Source: Bilophila sp964369665 (GTDB taxonomy: Bacteria > Desulfobacterota > Desulfovibrionia > Desulfovibrionales > Desulfovibrionaceae). From it: a stretch of 64,000 nucleotides of DNA. The translations under genes and the position numbers were made by a program. Positions 38,320 to 47,002 of the stretch are shown piece after piece. The number at the start of each line of letters is the position of its first letter. Position 1 is the stretch's first letter. Location of the stretch: contig CAYJFS010000002.1 in assembly GCA_964369665.1 (NCBI GenBank), forward strand, positions 124,001 to 188,000, given 5' to 3'. The notes below the pieces were generated by a model. The model was not told the DNA's origin and did no database searches. It was given only the letters and a program-made list of their open reading frames with translations.

Positions 38320-39946
38320 CACACATGCCTTCTTTATTTTCTGATAGGTTTGGAAGATCTTCTTGTCTCATATCCATCGTTCTGGGTATTTCATCTTTCA
38401 TAATTAAGGCATTTGCTACAAGTTCATGGAGCCCACTTACAGTAACTCCAGGTGACCAGTAGTCGGCAACAGGTGGTAGTGTGGCTCTATCTAAAGCACA
38501 AATACAAGCCATCCAATTAACATTATGTTTTTTTTGTACATAACGTAAAGCATTGCCTCGAGGAAAACCAGCTTGTAACCTGAGAGGCATAATTTCTTCT
38601 GTATTAAGTCCAGATCCTGAGCCACAGCAAAATGTTTCTTCACGAATAGTATGTATAGGCATTTCTACAAAATTATTACAGACAGCTTTGAGGATAGCAC
38701 GAGGTTCTTCAAGAAGTCCCATCGACCTTGCTGGGTTACATGAATCATGAAATGTTGTTTTAATATGATCATTTCTTGATGGATCAAATTTGAGTATATT
38801 GTGATGAATAAGGTCAGCTGTAAATTCAGCGATATGAACCATTTTTGTTGCCTTTGCATTGTTAAAAACCGTTTTTGTAATAGGCGATATAGGAATGTTC
38901 ATCATATTTTTGGGGGCTGGACCATTATAGGTTGCCATATATTGGTTGATGACACGCCACATATGCCCGCATTCTCCACCTAATATCCATTTTGAACCTA
39001 AGCGTTCAGCTTCAGCATACATTTTTGCATTTAGTTTTTTGGCTAGGTCAAAAGATACAAAAGAACCAAAGTTACCTCCTTCAGATGCATAGGTAGACAG
39101 TGTGTAATCTAAACCAATTTCATGAAAAAGCATTAGATAGCCCATGAAAGTATATATTCCTGGATCAGCAAAAAGATCTCCTGAAGGAGTAATAAAAAGT
39201 ACTTCATGACCTTTTTCATTTAGAGGAGGATTTATTCGGATACCAGTAATAGTTTCAATATCATCACAAAGAAATTCAACAATTTCTTTGAATGCTTGTG
39301 GTTGAATACCCAGGTGGTTTCCAGTTCTATTGCAGTTTGCAATAGGTTCCATAATCCAATTAATACCTAAACCAAGCTCAAGTAACAATTCACGTACGAT
39401 GACAGTAATCTCAGCTGTGTCAATACCATATGGACAAAATAGCGAGCAACGACGGCATTCTGTACATTGATAAGCATAAAAGAACCATTCTTTGATAATG
39501 TCTTCATTAAGTTTTCGTGCACCAATAATTTTTCCTAAGAGTTTTCCAGCAAAAGTAAAATTTTTTCTATAAATAGATCGAAGCAATTCTGCACGTAATA
39601 CTGGCATATTTTTAGGGTCGTTTGTCCCTATAAAGAAATGGCATTTGTCAGCACAAGCACCACAACGAACACAGGTATCCATAAATAGTTTAAGAGAGCG
39701 GTGTTTTTTTAATTTGTCTTTTAATGCTTTATATATAATTTTTTCCCAGTTTTTGGGGAGGCTCCAATGTTCATCTTCAGGTTTCCATTCATGAGGATGA
39801 GGCAGATGTAAGCTTTCCATAATATCTACTTTAGCAGGATAACAATAGTTTCCAGACTTAAACGTAGGTTTAGTATCCATCCATTTCTTTTTAGGAAAGT
39901 GGTCTTGTGAAGCAATGAGTTCTTCTGGATTTGGAAGCACTGCCAT
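38312..39946 (-). CDS. dsrK: DsrK, HdrD-like iron-sulfur subunit
   Basis: A 544-residue cytoplasmic protein with two [4Fe-4S] motifs, CVRCGACADKCHFFIGTND and CTECRRCSLFCPYGID, and a C-terminal CCG-type region (FHDSCNPARSMGLLEEPR, ETFCCGSGSGLNTEEIMPLR). The noncubane CCG cluster in HdrD-like proteins reduces heterodisulfides; in DsrK the proposed substrate is the DsrC trisulfide. dsrC is encoded at 22529 in this window. It is second in dsrMKJOP, start 23 bases after dsrM stop region, GGAA ahead of the ATG. Confidence 0.94.
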   Translation of the reverse strand: MAVLPNPEELIASQDHFPKKKWMDTKPTFKSGNYCYPAKVDIMESLHLPHPHEWKPEDEHWSLPKNWEKIIYKALKDKLKKHRSLKLFMDTCVRCGACADKCHFFIGTNDPKNMPVLRAELLRSIYRKNFTFAGKLLGKIIGARKLNEDIIKEWFFYAYQCTECRRCSLFCPYGIDTAEITVIVRELLLELGLGINWIMEPIANCNRTGNHLGIQPQAFKEIVEFLCDDIETITGIRINPPLNEKGHEVLFITPSGDLFADPGIYTFMGYLMLFHEIGLDYTLSTYASEGGNFGSFVSFDLAKKLNAKMYAEAERLGSKWILGGECGHMWRVINQYMATYNGPAPKNMMNIPISPITKTVFNNAKATKMVHIAEFTADLIHHNILKFDPSRNDHIKTTFHDSCNPARSMGLLEEPRAILKAVCNNFVEMPIHTIREETFCCGSGSGLNTEEIMPLRLQAGFPRGNALRYVQKKHNVNWMACICALDRATLPPVADYWSPGVTVSGLHELVANALIMKDEIPRTMDMRQEDLPNLSENKEGMCDV

Positions 39947-39968
39947 GTAATTTCCTTATTTATATAAG

Positions 39969-40982
39969 TTATTCAGTAGGTACTTGGGTAGGTTTGATAG
40001 GTTTTTCTAAAGGTATGCCTGCTGCAATCATGACATCATGGAATTCTTGTTCATACTCAACATATGTTCGATATGGAGCAGGTTTGTTCCAAGGGTTAAT
40101 ATGTCGTACTTCTCGGGTATTACAGCGCATATTTCTTGTAGGTGAAAGAAATATACCTATCATATGTGTAAGTTTACTGAAAGGAAAATACATAAGAAGT
40201 ACACTGAGCAATGTGAGATGTATAAAAAAGATAGTATTTAATCCTATACTTGTTTGTGGCCTGAACGTTACTATACCCATTGCATATACTTTTGCTTGTG
40301 CTACATCAATCCTATCAAAGTAACGCATATACATACCTGTTAATACAATACCAATAAGTAAGAAAAGTGGGAAATAGTCATTTGTAAGAGATATATATCG
40401 GACGTTTGGATGAACTATTCTTCGTAAAAAAAGATAGAGTAAAGAGATAGTAACAAACATATCAGTCATAAAAAATCGAGGAACACCAATTTGCATAATG
40501 CCATCGAATGATTCAAGCCACATAAGCCACTCAGGAATGGGTTCTATAAAAAATCGAAAGTGCCTAAGAAATATAATAAGAAAGCTATAGTGAAAGAGGA
40601 GTGCAAAAAACCAAAGCCATTTTGATGATAGATATCTAACTTGAGGTCCAATAGGAAAAATGTTTGTATCTGTATTTCGGAAAAGAGAGCGGAAAGCAAG
40701 AATTTCTAAAAGCATTCGTTTCCAAACATTTGTATATGTCATGGGTGTTTCTAAAGGATTTGTTTTTATCCATGGTAGAGAAGCTTCTTGCCCTGCTGTT
40801 GTAGGGATAGGAAATGGCTCTGGAGACTTTGCCCAGTATAGTATTCTCCATATTGTTCCAAAAATGAAGATTGTTATTGCACAAAGTGGAATAGTAAAGC
40901 CAAGGATACTTTGAAATCCTAAGTTTGTACCTATCCAGGCACTTATGCCTATGAGAAGGACAAAGATAAATGAAATAAGCAT
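39969..40982 (-). CDS. dsrM: DsrM, membrane cytochrome b subunit
   Basis: A 337-residue membrane protein of the NarI-like cytochrome b type: an N-terminal helix (MLISFIFVLLIGISAWIG), a soluble loop with PFPIPTTAGQEASLPWIK, then four helices with histidine ligands (LFHYSFLIIFLRH, FFIHLTLLSVLLMYFPFSKL). DsrM passes electrons from menaquinol to DsrK across the membrane. It is the first gene of dsrMKJOP and has AAGGGAGG before the ATG; the RsbRD-type gene lies 54 bases upstream on the same strand. Confidence 0.93.
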   Translation of the reverse strand: MLISFIFVLLIGISAWIGTNLGFQSILGFTIPLCAITIFIFGTIWRILYWAKSPEPFPIPTTAGQEASLPWIKTNPLETPMTYTNVWKRMLLEILAFRSLFRNTDTNIFPIGPQVRYLSSKWLWFFALLFHYSFLIIFLRHFRFFIEPIPEWLMWLESFDGIMQIGVPRFFMTDMFVTISLLYLFLRRIVHPNVRYISLTNDYFPLFLLIGIVLTGMYMRYFDRIDVAQAKVYAMGIVTFRPQTSIGLNTIFFIHLTLLSVLLMYFPFSKLTHMIGIFLSPTRNMRCNTREVRHINPWNKPAPYRTYVEYEQEFHDVMIAAGIPLEKPIKPTQVPTE

Positions 40983-41036
40983 TATATGCCTCCCTTAAAC
41001 TTTTTGTGCATAATCTGTCTATTTGTTCAATAGTTT

Positions 41037-41558
41037 TTATATATTTTTTTCTAAAATATAGTTATGTTTTTCTGCCCAGCGTTGAAGTTGTATAACTTGT
41101 CGTTTTTGTTCCAATATACGTTGTTCATATATTGTACTTTGTGCTTTCACATAGTAGTTAAATGTAATGAGCATTAAAGAATCTATTTTTGACTCCATAA
41201 TAAGATATTCTTGAAAAGAAATTTTTTCTTGTTTTTTGTGAAGGAAAAGTTTTTGGAGTATAGGTTTATAGAGGAGTATAATACCGACTGCTTGTTCAGG
41301 ACTAAAATTTTGTACAGTACGTATTTGTATAAGTTCTAAGAGGAATTCATATGTTTCATTTATATCTTTTTTTTCTCCAACAATAATGTCATAGAGTGGC
41401 TCTGCAATTTTTTGTATGGCATAGCCTACAGGGTTAGAGAAGATATCTTTTTTTGTACGCATGAAACCTATGGTTTCAAGTGGATAAGTTTCATATACAG
41501 CAGCAATCCATTGTTGGATGGCTTGATTTTTATAAGTGATATAGAGGTTTTTAGTCAT
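41037..41558 (-). CDS. RsbRD_N-domain-like protein upstream of dsrMKJOP
   Basis: A 173-residue soluble helical protein with IQQWIAAVYETYPLETIGFM, then DIIVGEKKDINETYEFLLEL, and SPEQAVGIILLYKPILQKLF. The layout matches the RsbRD N-terminal domain (sensor-like globin-derived fold) seen in a gene commonly placed directly before dsrM in sulfate reducers. There is no STAS domain or other partner in the protein. Its job is unknown; being in the same transcript as dsrMKJOP suggests a redox-related or regulatory role. A strong inverted repeat lies 50 bases upstream of the start. Confidence 0.7.
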   Translation of the reverse strand: MTKNLYITYKNQAIQQWIAAVYETYPLETIGFMRTKKDIFSNPVGYAIQKIAEPLYDIIVGEKKDINETYEFLLELIQIRTVQNFSPEQAVGIILLYKPILQKLFLHKKQEKISFQEYLIMESKIDSLMLITFNYYVKAQSTIYEQRILEQKRQVIQLQRWAEKHNYILEKNI

Positions 41559-41608
41559 AGTTATTATTTAATATAAAAATTAATAGTGTTATAATATTAA
41601 ATATAGTT

Positions 41609-41655
41609 ATCTAATATTCTCAAAGGGTTCAAATATATATTTGAGAAAATTAGAT
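41609..41655 (-). repeat. Inverted repeat upstream of the dsr operon
   Basis: Two 16-base arms (ATCTAATATTCTCAAA and TTTGAGAAAATTAGAT, one mismatch) flank a 15-base spacer, which itself overlaps a perfect 16-base palindrome TCAAATATATATTTGA at 41629-41644. It lies 50 bases upstream of the RsbRD-type gene that heads the dsrMKJOP transcript. It could be a binding site for a dimeric regulator or a leader RNA hairpin. Confidence 0.6.
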
Positions 41656-41737
41656 ATGATAAATATATATACTTTTCATACAGAGTTTTTGAAATTGTTG
41701 ATTTGTAGATAGAGGCTACAATTTTATATGCTTATTA

Positions 41738-41770
41738 AAAAAGCCCTATATTTTAAATAGGGCTTTTTTA
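41738..41770 (-). terminator. Terminator of infA, bidirectional
   Basis: A perfect 13-pair stem (AAAAAAGCCCTAT / ATAGGGCTTTTTT) with a seven-base loop lies 31 bases beyond the infA stop. The A/T flanks allow termination in both directions. Confidence 0.92.
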
Positions 41771-41800
41771 GACATTTAAATAAGTAGTTAAATAAATTGT

Positions 41801-42019
41801 TTATTTCATACGATAGATGATACGACCCCGTGTAAGATCATAAGGGGAAAGTTCTACTTTTACACGATCACCAGGAAGAATACGGATATAAAATTTTCGC
41901 ATTTTACCAGAAATATGTGCAAGTACAGGATGTCCATTGTCAAGTTCGACACGAAACATTGCATTAGGAAGTGCCTCTTGTACTACACCATCTACTTCTA
42001 TGGCATCTTCTTTTGCCAT
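41801..42019 (-). CDS. infA: Translation initiation factor IF-1
   Basis: The 72-residue OB-fold protein reads KEDAIEVDGVVQEALPNAMF, RVELDNGHPVLAHISGKMRK, and ILPGDRVKVELSPYDLTRGR followed by IIYRMK, a textbook IF-1. It occupies the A site during initiation. AGGAGG lies before the ATG. A terminator directly follows, so it may be transcribed alone; lgt lies upstream with a 77-base gap. Confidence 0.97.
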   Translation of the reverse strand: MAKEDAIEVDGVVQEALPNAMFRVELDNGHPVLAHISGKMRKFYIRILPGDRVKVELSPYDLTRGRIIYRMK

Positions 42020-42096
42020 GTATCCTCCTAAAAAATCTAGTGGGCTTTAGCTATCACCTAAAAAGAGGCATATGTCAATAGAGAATTAAGTGATAC

Positions 42097-42876
42097 TTAT
42101 GATTGATTGAGTGGAGCTGGACGGAGAAAAAGCCATAGACCAACTATGATAAGAGGTATGGATAGAACTTGTCCCATAGTTAACCATCCAAAAGCCAGAT
42201 AGCCAATATGGCTGTCTGGTTGGCGTATAAATTCAATACTAAATCTAAAGAGACCATAGAGTATACCAAATAATCCGGCTATATGTCCTTCTGGTTTTGG
42301 CTTTTTTGCGTATACCCATAGGCATATAAAAAGAAGCACGCCTTCTAATAAGGCTTCATAGATTTGTGATGGGTGTCTTGGGAAAGGTCCTGCATTTGGA
42401 AAGATAACACCCCAAGGCTTATTCGTAATTGAGCCCCAAAGTTCTCCATTAATAAAGTTGCCTAAACGGCCTAAAAAAAGACCTGGTGGTATAATCAAAG
42501 CTATGAAATCTACCACAACTAAAAAATGACGTTTTTGTTTTTTGCTCCAGAGATAGATAGATAATAATACACCAAGGAGTCCACCATGAAAGGACATCCC
42601 TCCATTCCAAAGTCGGAATATTTCTAATGGATCATTAAGAAAGGTTGAAAACTCATAGAAGAGACTATATCCAATACGTCCACCTATAATAACACCAACC
42701 ATAACCCATGTGATAAGATCTTCTACATCATGTTTAGTCCAAAGAGTACATGGATTTTTTGTTCTGTAGCATCCAAGGATCCAGGCACAAATAAACCCAA
42801 ATATGTACATGATGCCATACCAGTGAACATCAAGTGAGCCAATAGAAAAAGCTATAGGATTAATGGTTAAAAGCAT
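42097..42876 (-). CDS. lgt: Prolipoprotein diacylglyceryl transferase
   Basis: The 259-residue membrane enzyme has the Lgt signatures: HWYGIMYIFGF, WNGGMSFHGGLLGVLLSIYL (HGG motif), and GRLGNFINGELWGSITNKPW. It transfers diacylglycerol from phosphatidylglycerol to the lipobox cysteine, the first step of lipoprotein maturation. It is intact and of normal length, unlike the decayed lnt-like remnant at 15290. infA lies 77 bases downstream and cmk 90 bases upstream, same strand. Confidence 0.95.
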   Translation of the reverse strand: MLLTINPIAFSIGSLDVHWYGIMYIFGFICAWILGCYRTKNPCTLWTKHDVEDLITWVMVGVIIGGRIGYSLFYEFSTFLNDPLEIFRLWNGGMSFHGGLLGVLLSIYLWSKKQKRHFLVVVDFIALIIPPGLFLGRLGNFINGELWGSITNKPWGVIFPNAGPFPRHPSQIYEALLEGVLLFICLWVYAKKPKPEGHIAGLFGILYGLFRFSIEFIRQPDSHIGYLAFGWLTMGQVLSIPLIIVGLWLFLRPAPLNQS

Positions 42877-42965
42877 AGATTATGAAGATATAAATAATGT
42901 TTTTATAATTAGAAGCATAGCTAATGAATTTTTATAGTAAAACATAGTTGGCTATGTTGTTTTTG

Positions 42966-43643
42966 TTATTTAGAAATTTTTTTTAGCATAAGTTGTATAA
43001 CTTCATCAAGTTCAAGACATGAACTATCTATAATAAAAGCATTATGTGCAGGAATAAGTGGTGAGATATGTCTATTTTGATCAAGATTATCTCTATATTC
43101 TAAAGCTGCAATGATGTCAGTAAACTCTTGTGATAGTCCATTTTGTTCAAGCTGATTAAAACGACGTTTTGCTCTAATATGTATATCGGCATGCAAAAAA
43201 AATTTATATTGAGCATCTGGAAATATTTCTGTTCCTAAATCACGGCCTTCGGCAATAAGTGAAGTTGATGCTCCAAGGTTACGTTGTAGTATTTTCATAC
43301 ATGTTCGCATTATAGGATTAAGGGCTAGTTGTGCAGCAAATTTTGCTGTGTCTTCGCTGTAGATTGTATCTGGTAATAATTCATTATTAAAAAGCAGCGT
43401 ACTAGATTCACCAGTACCTTTTAGTTGGAATACGCAGCTTGTACATTGTTTTTGTAGTTCATTTTCAGAAATTGTATGTATTTTTGGTCCAAGTTTTAGA
43501 GCCATCATTCGGAACATAGCTCCGGTATTTAAATATGGTTTGTTGAGAATAGTTGCCAGTTTTTTAGCAATTGTAGATTTACCTACACCAGAAGGACCAT
43601 CAATAGTAATAATTATGTGTGGATTTTTTGAGATATAATTCAT
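42966..43643 (-). CDS. cmk: Cytidylate kinase
   Basis: A 225-residue kinase with the P-loop IDGPSGVGKSTIAKKLA at the N-terminus, YLNTGAMFRMMALKLG (substrate site), LIAEGRDLGTEIFPDAQYKF (Walker-like core) and RAKRRFNQLEQNG (lid). It phosphorylates CMP and dCMP. Length is normal and no rpsA is adjacent. Same leftward strand as lgt and infA. Confidence 0.94.
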   Translation of the reverse strand: MNYISKNPHIIITIDGPSGVGKSTIAKKLATILNKPYLNTGAMFRMMALKLGPKIHTISENELQKQCTSCVFQLKGTGESSTLLFNNELLPDTIYSEDTAKFAAQLALNPIMRTCMKILQRNLGASTSLIAEGRDLGTEIFPDAQYKFFLHADIHIRAKRRFNQLEQNGLSQEFTDIIAALEYRDNLDQNRHISPLIPAHNAFIIDSSCLELDEVIQLMLKKISK

Positions 43644-43734
43644 AAATTAAGATATTATACTATTTTAGTTGATAAGGATAGGTTTATTAAGAAATAAAGA
43701 ACTATTTAAAAGTATAAGAGTAAGTATACATTTT

Positions 43735-44634
43735 TTAGCTATAAAAATAATCAATCATATATCTTACAGATATAGCAAATATTGTTAAAGTCATAAGTAG
43801 CATTAACATTGTAGATGGAATATATTTTTGGAAGCGTGCACCTAAATACATGCCAAAAATGCCGCCTACACCAAGGAGTAGTGCCATAGAAAGGTCAGGA
43901 GCTATAGCAATATGAGGATATAGAGGTGCTAATAAAGTATAAAATAATACACCAGTAATAGAAGTTAAACTTGTACCTATAAGTGTAGCACCAGCAAGTG
44001 TATGAATTGGAAGTTTATATAAAGATATAAGAAAAGGTGTAATAATAGCGCCACCACCAATGCCATAGATGCCACCTATAATACCAACAATAATATTGAG
44101 AACAAAAATACTCATGACAGGAAATGTGTAAGTTTGATCATTATATGTATAACTTATCTTTCGTAAAGATTTTTGAGTGATTATAATAGCTTTACAAGAT
44201 GTAGATTTATATCCTGTTTTTTCTTCTTTAGAGAAATATGATATAAATAGACTATGGATAAGTTTTGCTCCAATAATTAATAAAACACCTGCTACAAACA
44301 TTTTAAAACTTCGTACATCTGCTAAATAGAATATTCGTAGAAGTGAGCCTATAAGCATTCCAGGAATTCCTCCGGCAATAATAAGCCATGCAAGAGGCCA
44401 AAGCATACGTTTTTCACGTGTATACTGTAGTGCACCAATAGGATTAGAAATGACATTATAGAGTTGATTTGTTGCACTTAATGAAGGGTTTGTATAGCCA
44501 AGAAATGATATTTGAAAAGGAATAAGCAGAAAAGCACCAGAGAGTCCAAGCATTGACATAAAAAAAGAAACAATAAATGAGGCAATGGGTGGAATAAATG
44601 GAGATACATCTATTCCTGCTGTAGAAAAATACAT
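43735..44634 (-). CDS. TauE/SafE (TSUP) family permease
   Basis: A 299-residue protein with about eight to nine membrane helices in two similar halves: FFMSMLGLSGAFLLIPFQIS and GIIGGIYGIGGGAIITPFLI, the GxGGGxxxxP motif typical of the TSUP family. TSUP carriers move sulfite, taurine-derived organosulfonates or related anions. A sulfite link is attractive beside dsr genes, but the substrate is not readable from sequence. It is not in the dsr transcript. Gap of 91 bases to cmk. Confidence 0.8.
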   Translation of the reverse strand: MYFSTAGIDVSPFIPPIASFIVSFFMSMLGLSGAFLLIPFQISFLGYTNPSLSATNQLYNVISNPIGALQYTREKRMLWPLAWLIIAGGIPGMLIGSLLRIFYLADVRSFKMFVAGVLLIIGAKLIHSLFISYFSKEEKTGYKSTSCKAIIITQKSLRKISYTYNDQTYTFPVMSIFVLNIIVGIIGGIYGIGGGAIITPFLISLYKLPIHTLAGATLIGTSLTSITGVLFYTLLAPLYPHIAIAPDLSMALLLGVGGIFGMYLGARFQKYIPSTMLMLLMTLTIFAISVRYMIDYFYS

Positions 44635-45052
44635 ATTGTTCCTTTAGATTAAGATTATTAAATTTCAGGAAATATTTTGATTATGAATAACCATATATCA
44701 TTTTTTTTATAATAATCAATATTATACTATTTTCATATATTAAGATTCAACGAATATATAAAAAATAAGTAAAAAAATTTTTTATCAAAAATATAAAGAA
44801 TGAAACTATGCATTTGGGTAAGTCTATCTAAGATTTTATAAAAATTAAATTAAAGAAAAAGTACATAAAAAAATTGAATTATAATAAAAAATCTTCATTC
44901 TACCTCTGGACGACTTCTAAGCATGTTTTATTTTTTCACATGATAGTTTTTGAACTTAAGTATATTTAAAAATAGCTTTTAGTGAAATGAAGACTTTTCT
45001 AATATTATTTTTGTTCTGAGTATACAATGGAGCATGTGAGGAGGATATAACA
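44635..45052. other. dnaK upstream region
   Basis: About 420 AT-rich bases between the divergent TauE/SafE and dnaK genes, holding both promoters. I see no CIRCE element and no clear sigma-32 promoter. GAGGAGG lies before the dnaK ATG. The sequence CTTCATT at 44893 and AATGAAG at 44986 form a distant inverted repeat with no evident meaning. Confidence 0.4.
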
Positions 45053-46951
45053 ATGGGTAAAATTATAGGTATTGACCTTGGTACAACAAATAGCTGTGTT
45101 TATGTCATGGAGGGTAGTGAAGCTAAATGCATTACAAACCCTAATGGCGGAAGAACTACTCCTTCTGTTGTTGCTTTTACTGACAAGGATAGACTTGTTG
45201 GTGATGCAGCTAAGCGTCAAGCCGTTACAAATTCAGCTCGGACAGTCTTTGCTGTCAAGCGTCTTATGGGTCGTAGGGCAGATTCTACAGAAGTAGAGCA
45301 TTGGAAAAAACATGCACCATATAAGATTGTTGCAGCTTCTAATGGTGATGCATCTGTAGAAATTGATGGGCGTGAATATAGCCCGCAAGAAATATCTGCA
45401 ATTATTCTAGGTAAACTTAAAGCAGATGCAGAGACATATCTTGGAGAAACTGTTTCTGAAGCTGTTATCACAGTGCCTGCTTATTTTAATGATGCACAAA
45501 GACAAGCAACAAAAGATGCTGGTCGGATTGCTGGTTTGGATGTTAAGCGTATTATTAATGAACCAACAGCAGCATCATTAGCTTATGGCTTTGACAAAAA
45601 AGCAAATGAAAAAATAGTTGTATTTGACCTTGGTGGAGGAACATTTGATGTTTCTATCCTTGAAGTTGGTGATAGTGTAGTAGAAGTTCTTGCTACAAAT
45701 GGAGACACTTTTCTTGGTGGTGAAGATTTTGACCAGCGCATTATTAATTTTTTAGTGGAAGAGTTTAAAAAAGATCAAGGTATTGATCTTTCTCAAGATA
45801 ATATGGCTCTTCAACGATTGAAAGATTCTGCTGAAAATGCAAAAAAAGAACTTTCTACCTCAATGGAAACAGAGATTAATTTGCCCTTTATTACAGCAGA
45901 TCAGTCAGGGCCTAAACATTTATTAATTAAATTTTCTCGTTCAAAGTTGGAACAACTAGTTTCTGATCTTATTGAAAAAGCTATTGAGCCATGCCGTAAA
46001 GCATTAGGTGATGCTAGCCTTACTACAAAAGATATAGATGAAGTTATCCTTGTTGGTGGAATGACTAGGATGCCTTTGGTTCAGAAGAAAGTTACTGAAT
46101 TTTTTGGAAAAGAGCCAAATCGTTCTGTAAATCCAGATGAAGTTGTTTCTATGGGTGCAGCTATTCAAGGTGGTATTTTAGCTGGTGATGTAAAAGATGT
46201 TTTATTACTTGATGTGACACCTCTTTCTCTTGGTATTGAAACTATGGGTGGTGTTTTTACAAAACTAATTGAACGCAATACAACTATACCTACCCGTAAG
46301 AGTCAAACATTTACAACGGCTGTTGACAATCAACCTTCTGTTTCAATTCATGTACTACAAGGTGAGCGTCCAATGGCTACTGATAATATGACACTTGCAC
46401 GTTTTGATTTAACAGGTATTCCTCCAGCACCTAGAGGTGTTCCACAAATTGAAGTCTCTTTTAATATTGATGCTAATGGTATAGTAAATGTTGCTGCTAA
46501 GGATTTAGGTACTGGGAAAGAGCAGTCTATTCAAATTACAGCTTCTTCAGGACTTTCAAATGATGATATTGAAAAACTTGTCCGTGAAGCAGAAACTCAT
46601 GCTTCTGAAGATAAAAAGAAGCAGGAACTTATTGAAGTGCGTAATCATGCAGATAGCCTTATTTATGGAACAGAAAAGTCTATGAAAGACTTAGAAGGTA
46701 AAATAGAAGAAGATTTAAAAAAAGATATTGAAGCTAAAATAGAAGAGTTAAAGAAAAAAATGGAAGGAGAAGATGTTGCTGTCATTAAAAAGGCCACAGA
46801 TGAGTTAGCAGCTTCTTCCCATAAACTTGCTGAACAATTGTATAAACAAACACAAGATGCTTCAGGTTCTTCCGAAGCTAGTTCAGCTGAAGCACAACAA
46901 ACTAAGAGTAGTGAAGATGTTGTTGATGCAGACTTTACGGAAGTAAAATAG
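45053..46951 (+). CDS. dnaK: Chaperone protein DnaK (Hsp70)
   Basis: The 632-residue chaperone has GIDLGTTNSCV (ATPase phosphate 1), VPAYFNDAQRQATKDAG, FDLGGGTFDVSIL, VILVGGMTRMPLVQ, the linker DVLLLDVTPLSLG, and a C-terminal tail ending DVVDADFTEVK (EEVD-like). It folds and protects proteins with DnaJ and GrpE, neither of which is adjacent. GAGGAGG before the ATG and a terminator 26 bases after the stop indicate a monocistronic gene. Confidence 0.98.
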   Translation: MGKIIGIDLGTTNSCVYVMEGSEAKCITNPNGGRTTPSVVAFTDKDRLVGDAAKRQAVTNSARTVFAVKRLMGRRADSTEVEHWKKHAPYKIVAASNGDASVEIDGREYSPQEISAIILGKLKADAETYLGETVSEAVITVPAYFNDAQRQATKDAGRIAGLDVKRIINEPTAASLAYGFDKKANEKIVVFDLGGGTFDVSILEVGDSVVEVLATNGDTFLGGEDFDQRIINFLVEEFKKDQGIDLSQDNMALQRLKDSAENAKKELSTSMETEINLPFITADQSGPKHLLIKFSRSKLEQLVSDLIEKAIEPCRKALGDASLTTKDIDEVILVGGMTRMPLVQKKVTEFFGKEPNRSVNPDEVVSMGAAIQGGILAGDVKDVLLLDVTPLSLGIETMGGVFTKLIERNTTIPTRKSQTFTTAVDNQPSVSIHVLQGERPMATDNMTLARFDLTGIPPAPRGVPQIEVSFNIDANGIVNVAAKDLGTGKEQSIQITASSGLSNDDIEKLVREAETHASEDKKKQELIEVRNHADSLIYGTEKSMKDLEGKIEEDLKKDIEAKIEELKKKMEGEDVAVIKKATDELAASSHKLAEQLYKQTQDASGSSEASSAEAQQTKSSEDVVDADFTEVK

Positions 46952-46977
46952 TTTTTTTGAATTATTTAAGTATTTAG

Positions 46978-47002
46978 AGAGGGGGCGTATGCCCCCTTTT
47001 TT
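46978..47002 (+). terminator. dnaK terminator
   Basis: The hairpin GGGGGC-GTAT-GCCCCC is followed by TTTTTT, an unusually GC-rich stem in this AT-rich genome, as expected for a strong factor-independent terminator. Confidence 0.95.

Noticed and set aside
44635..45052. CIRCE or sigma-32 heat-shock element before dnaK
   Set aside because: I found neither TTAGCACTC-N9-GAGTGCTAA nor a convincing CTTGAAA/CCCCAT pair.
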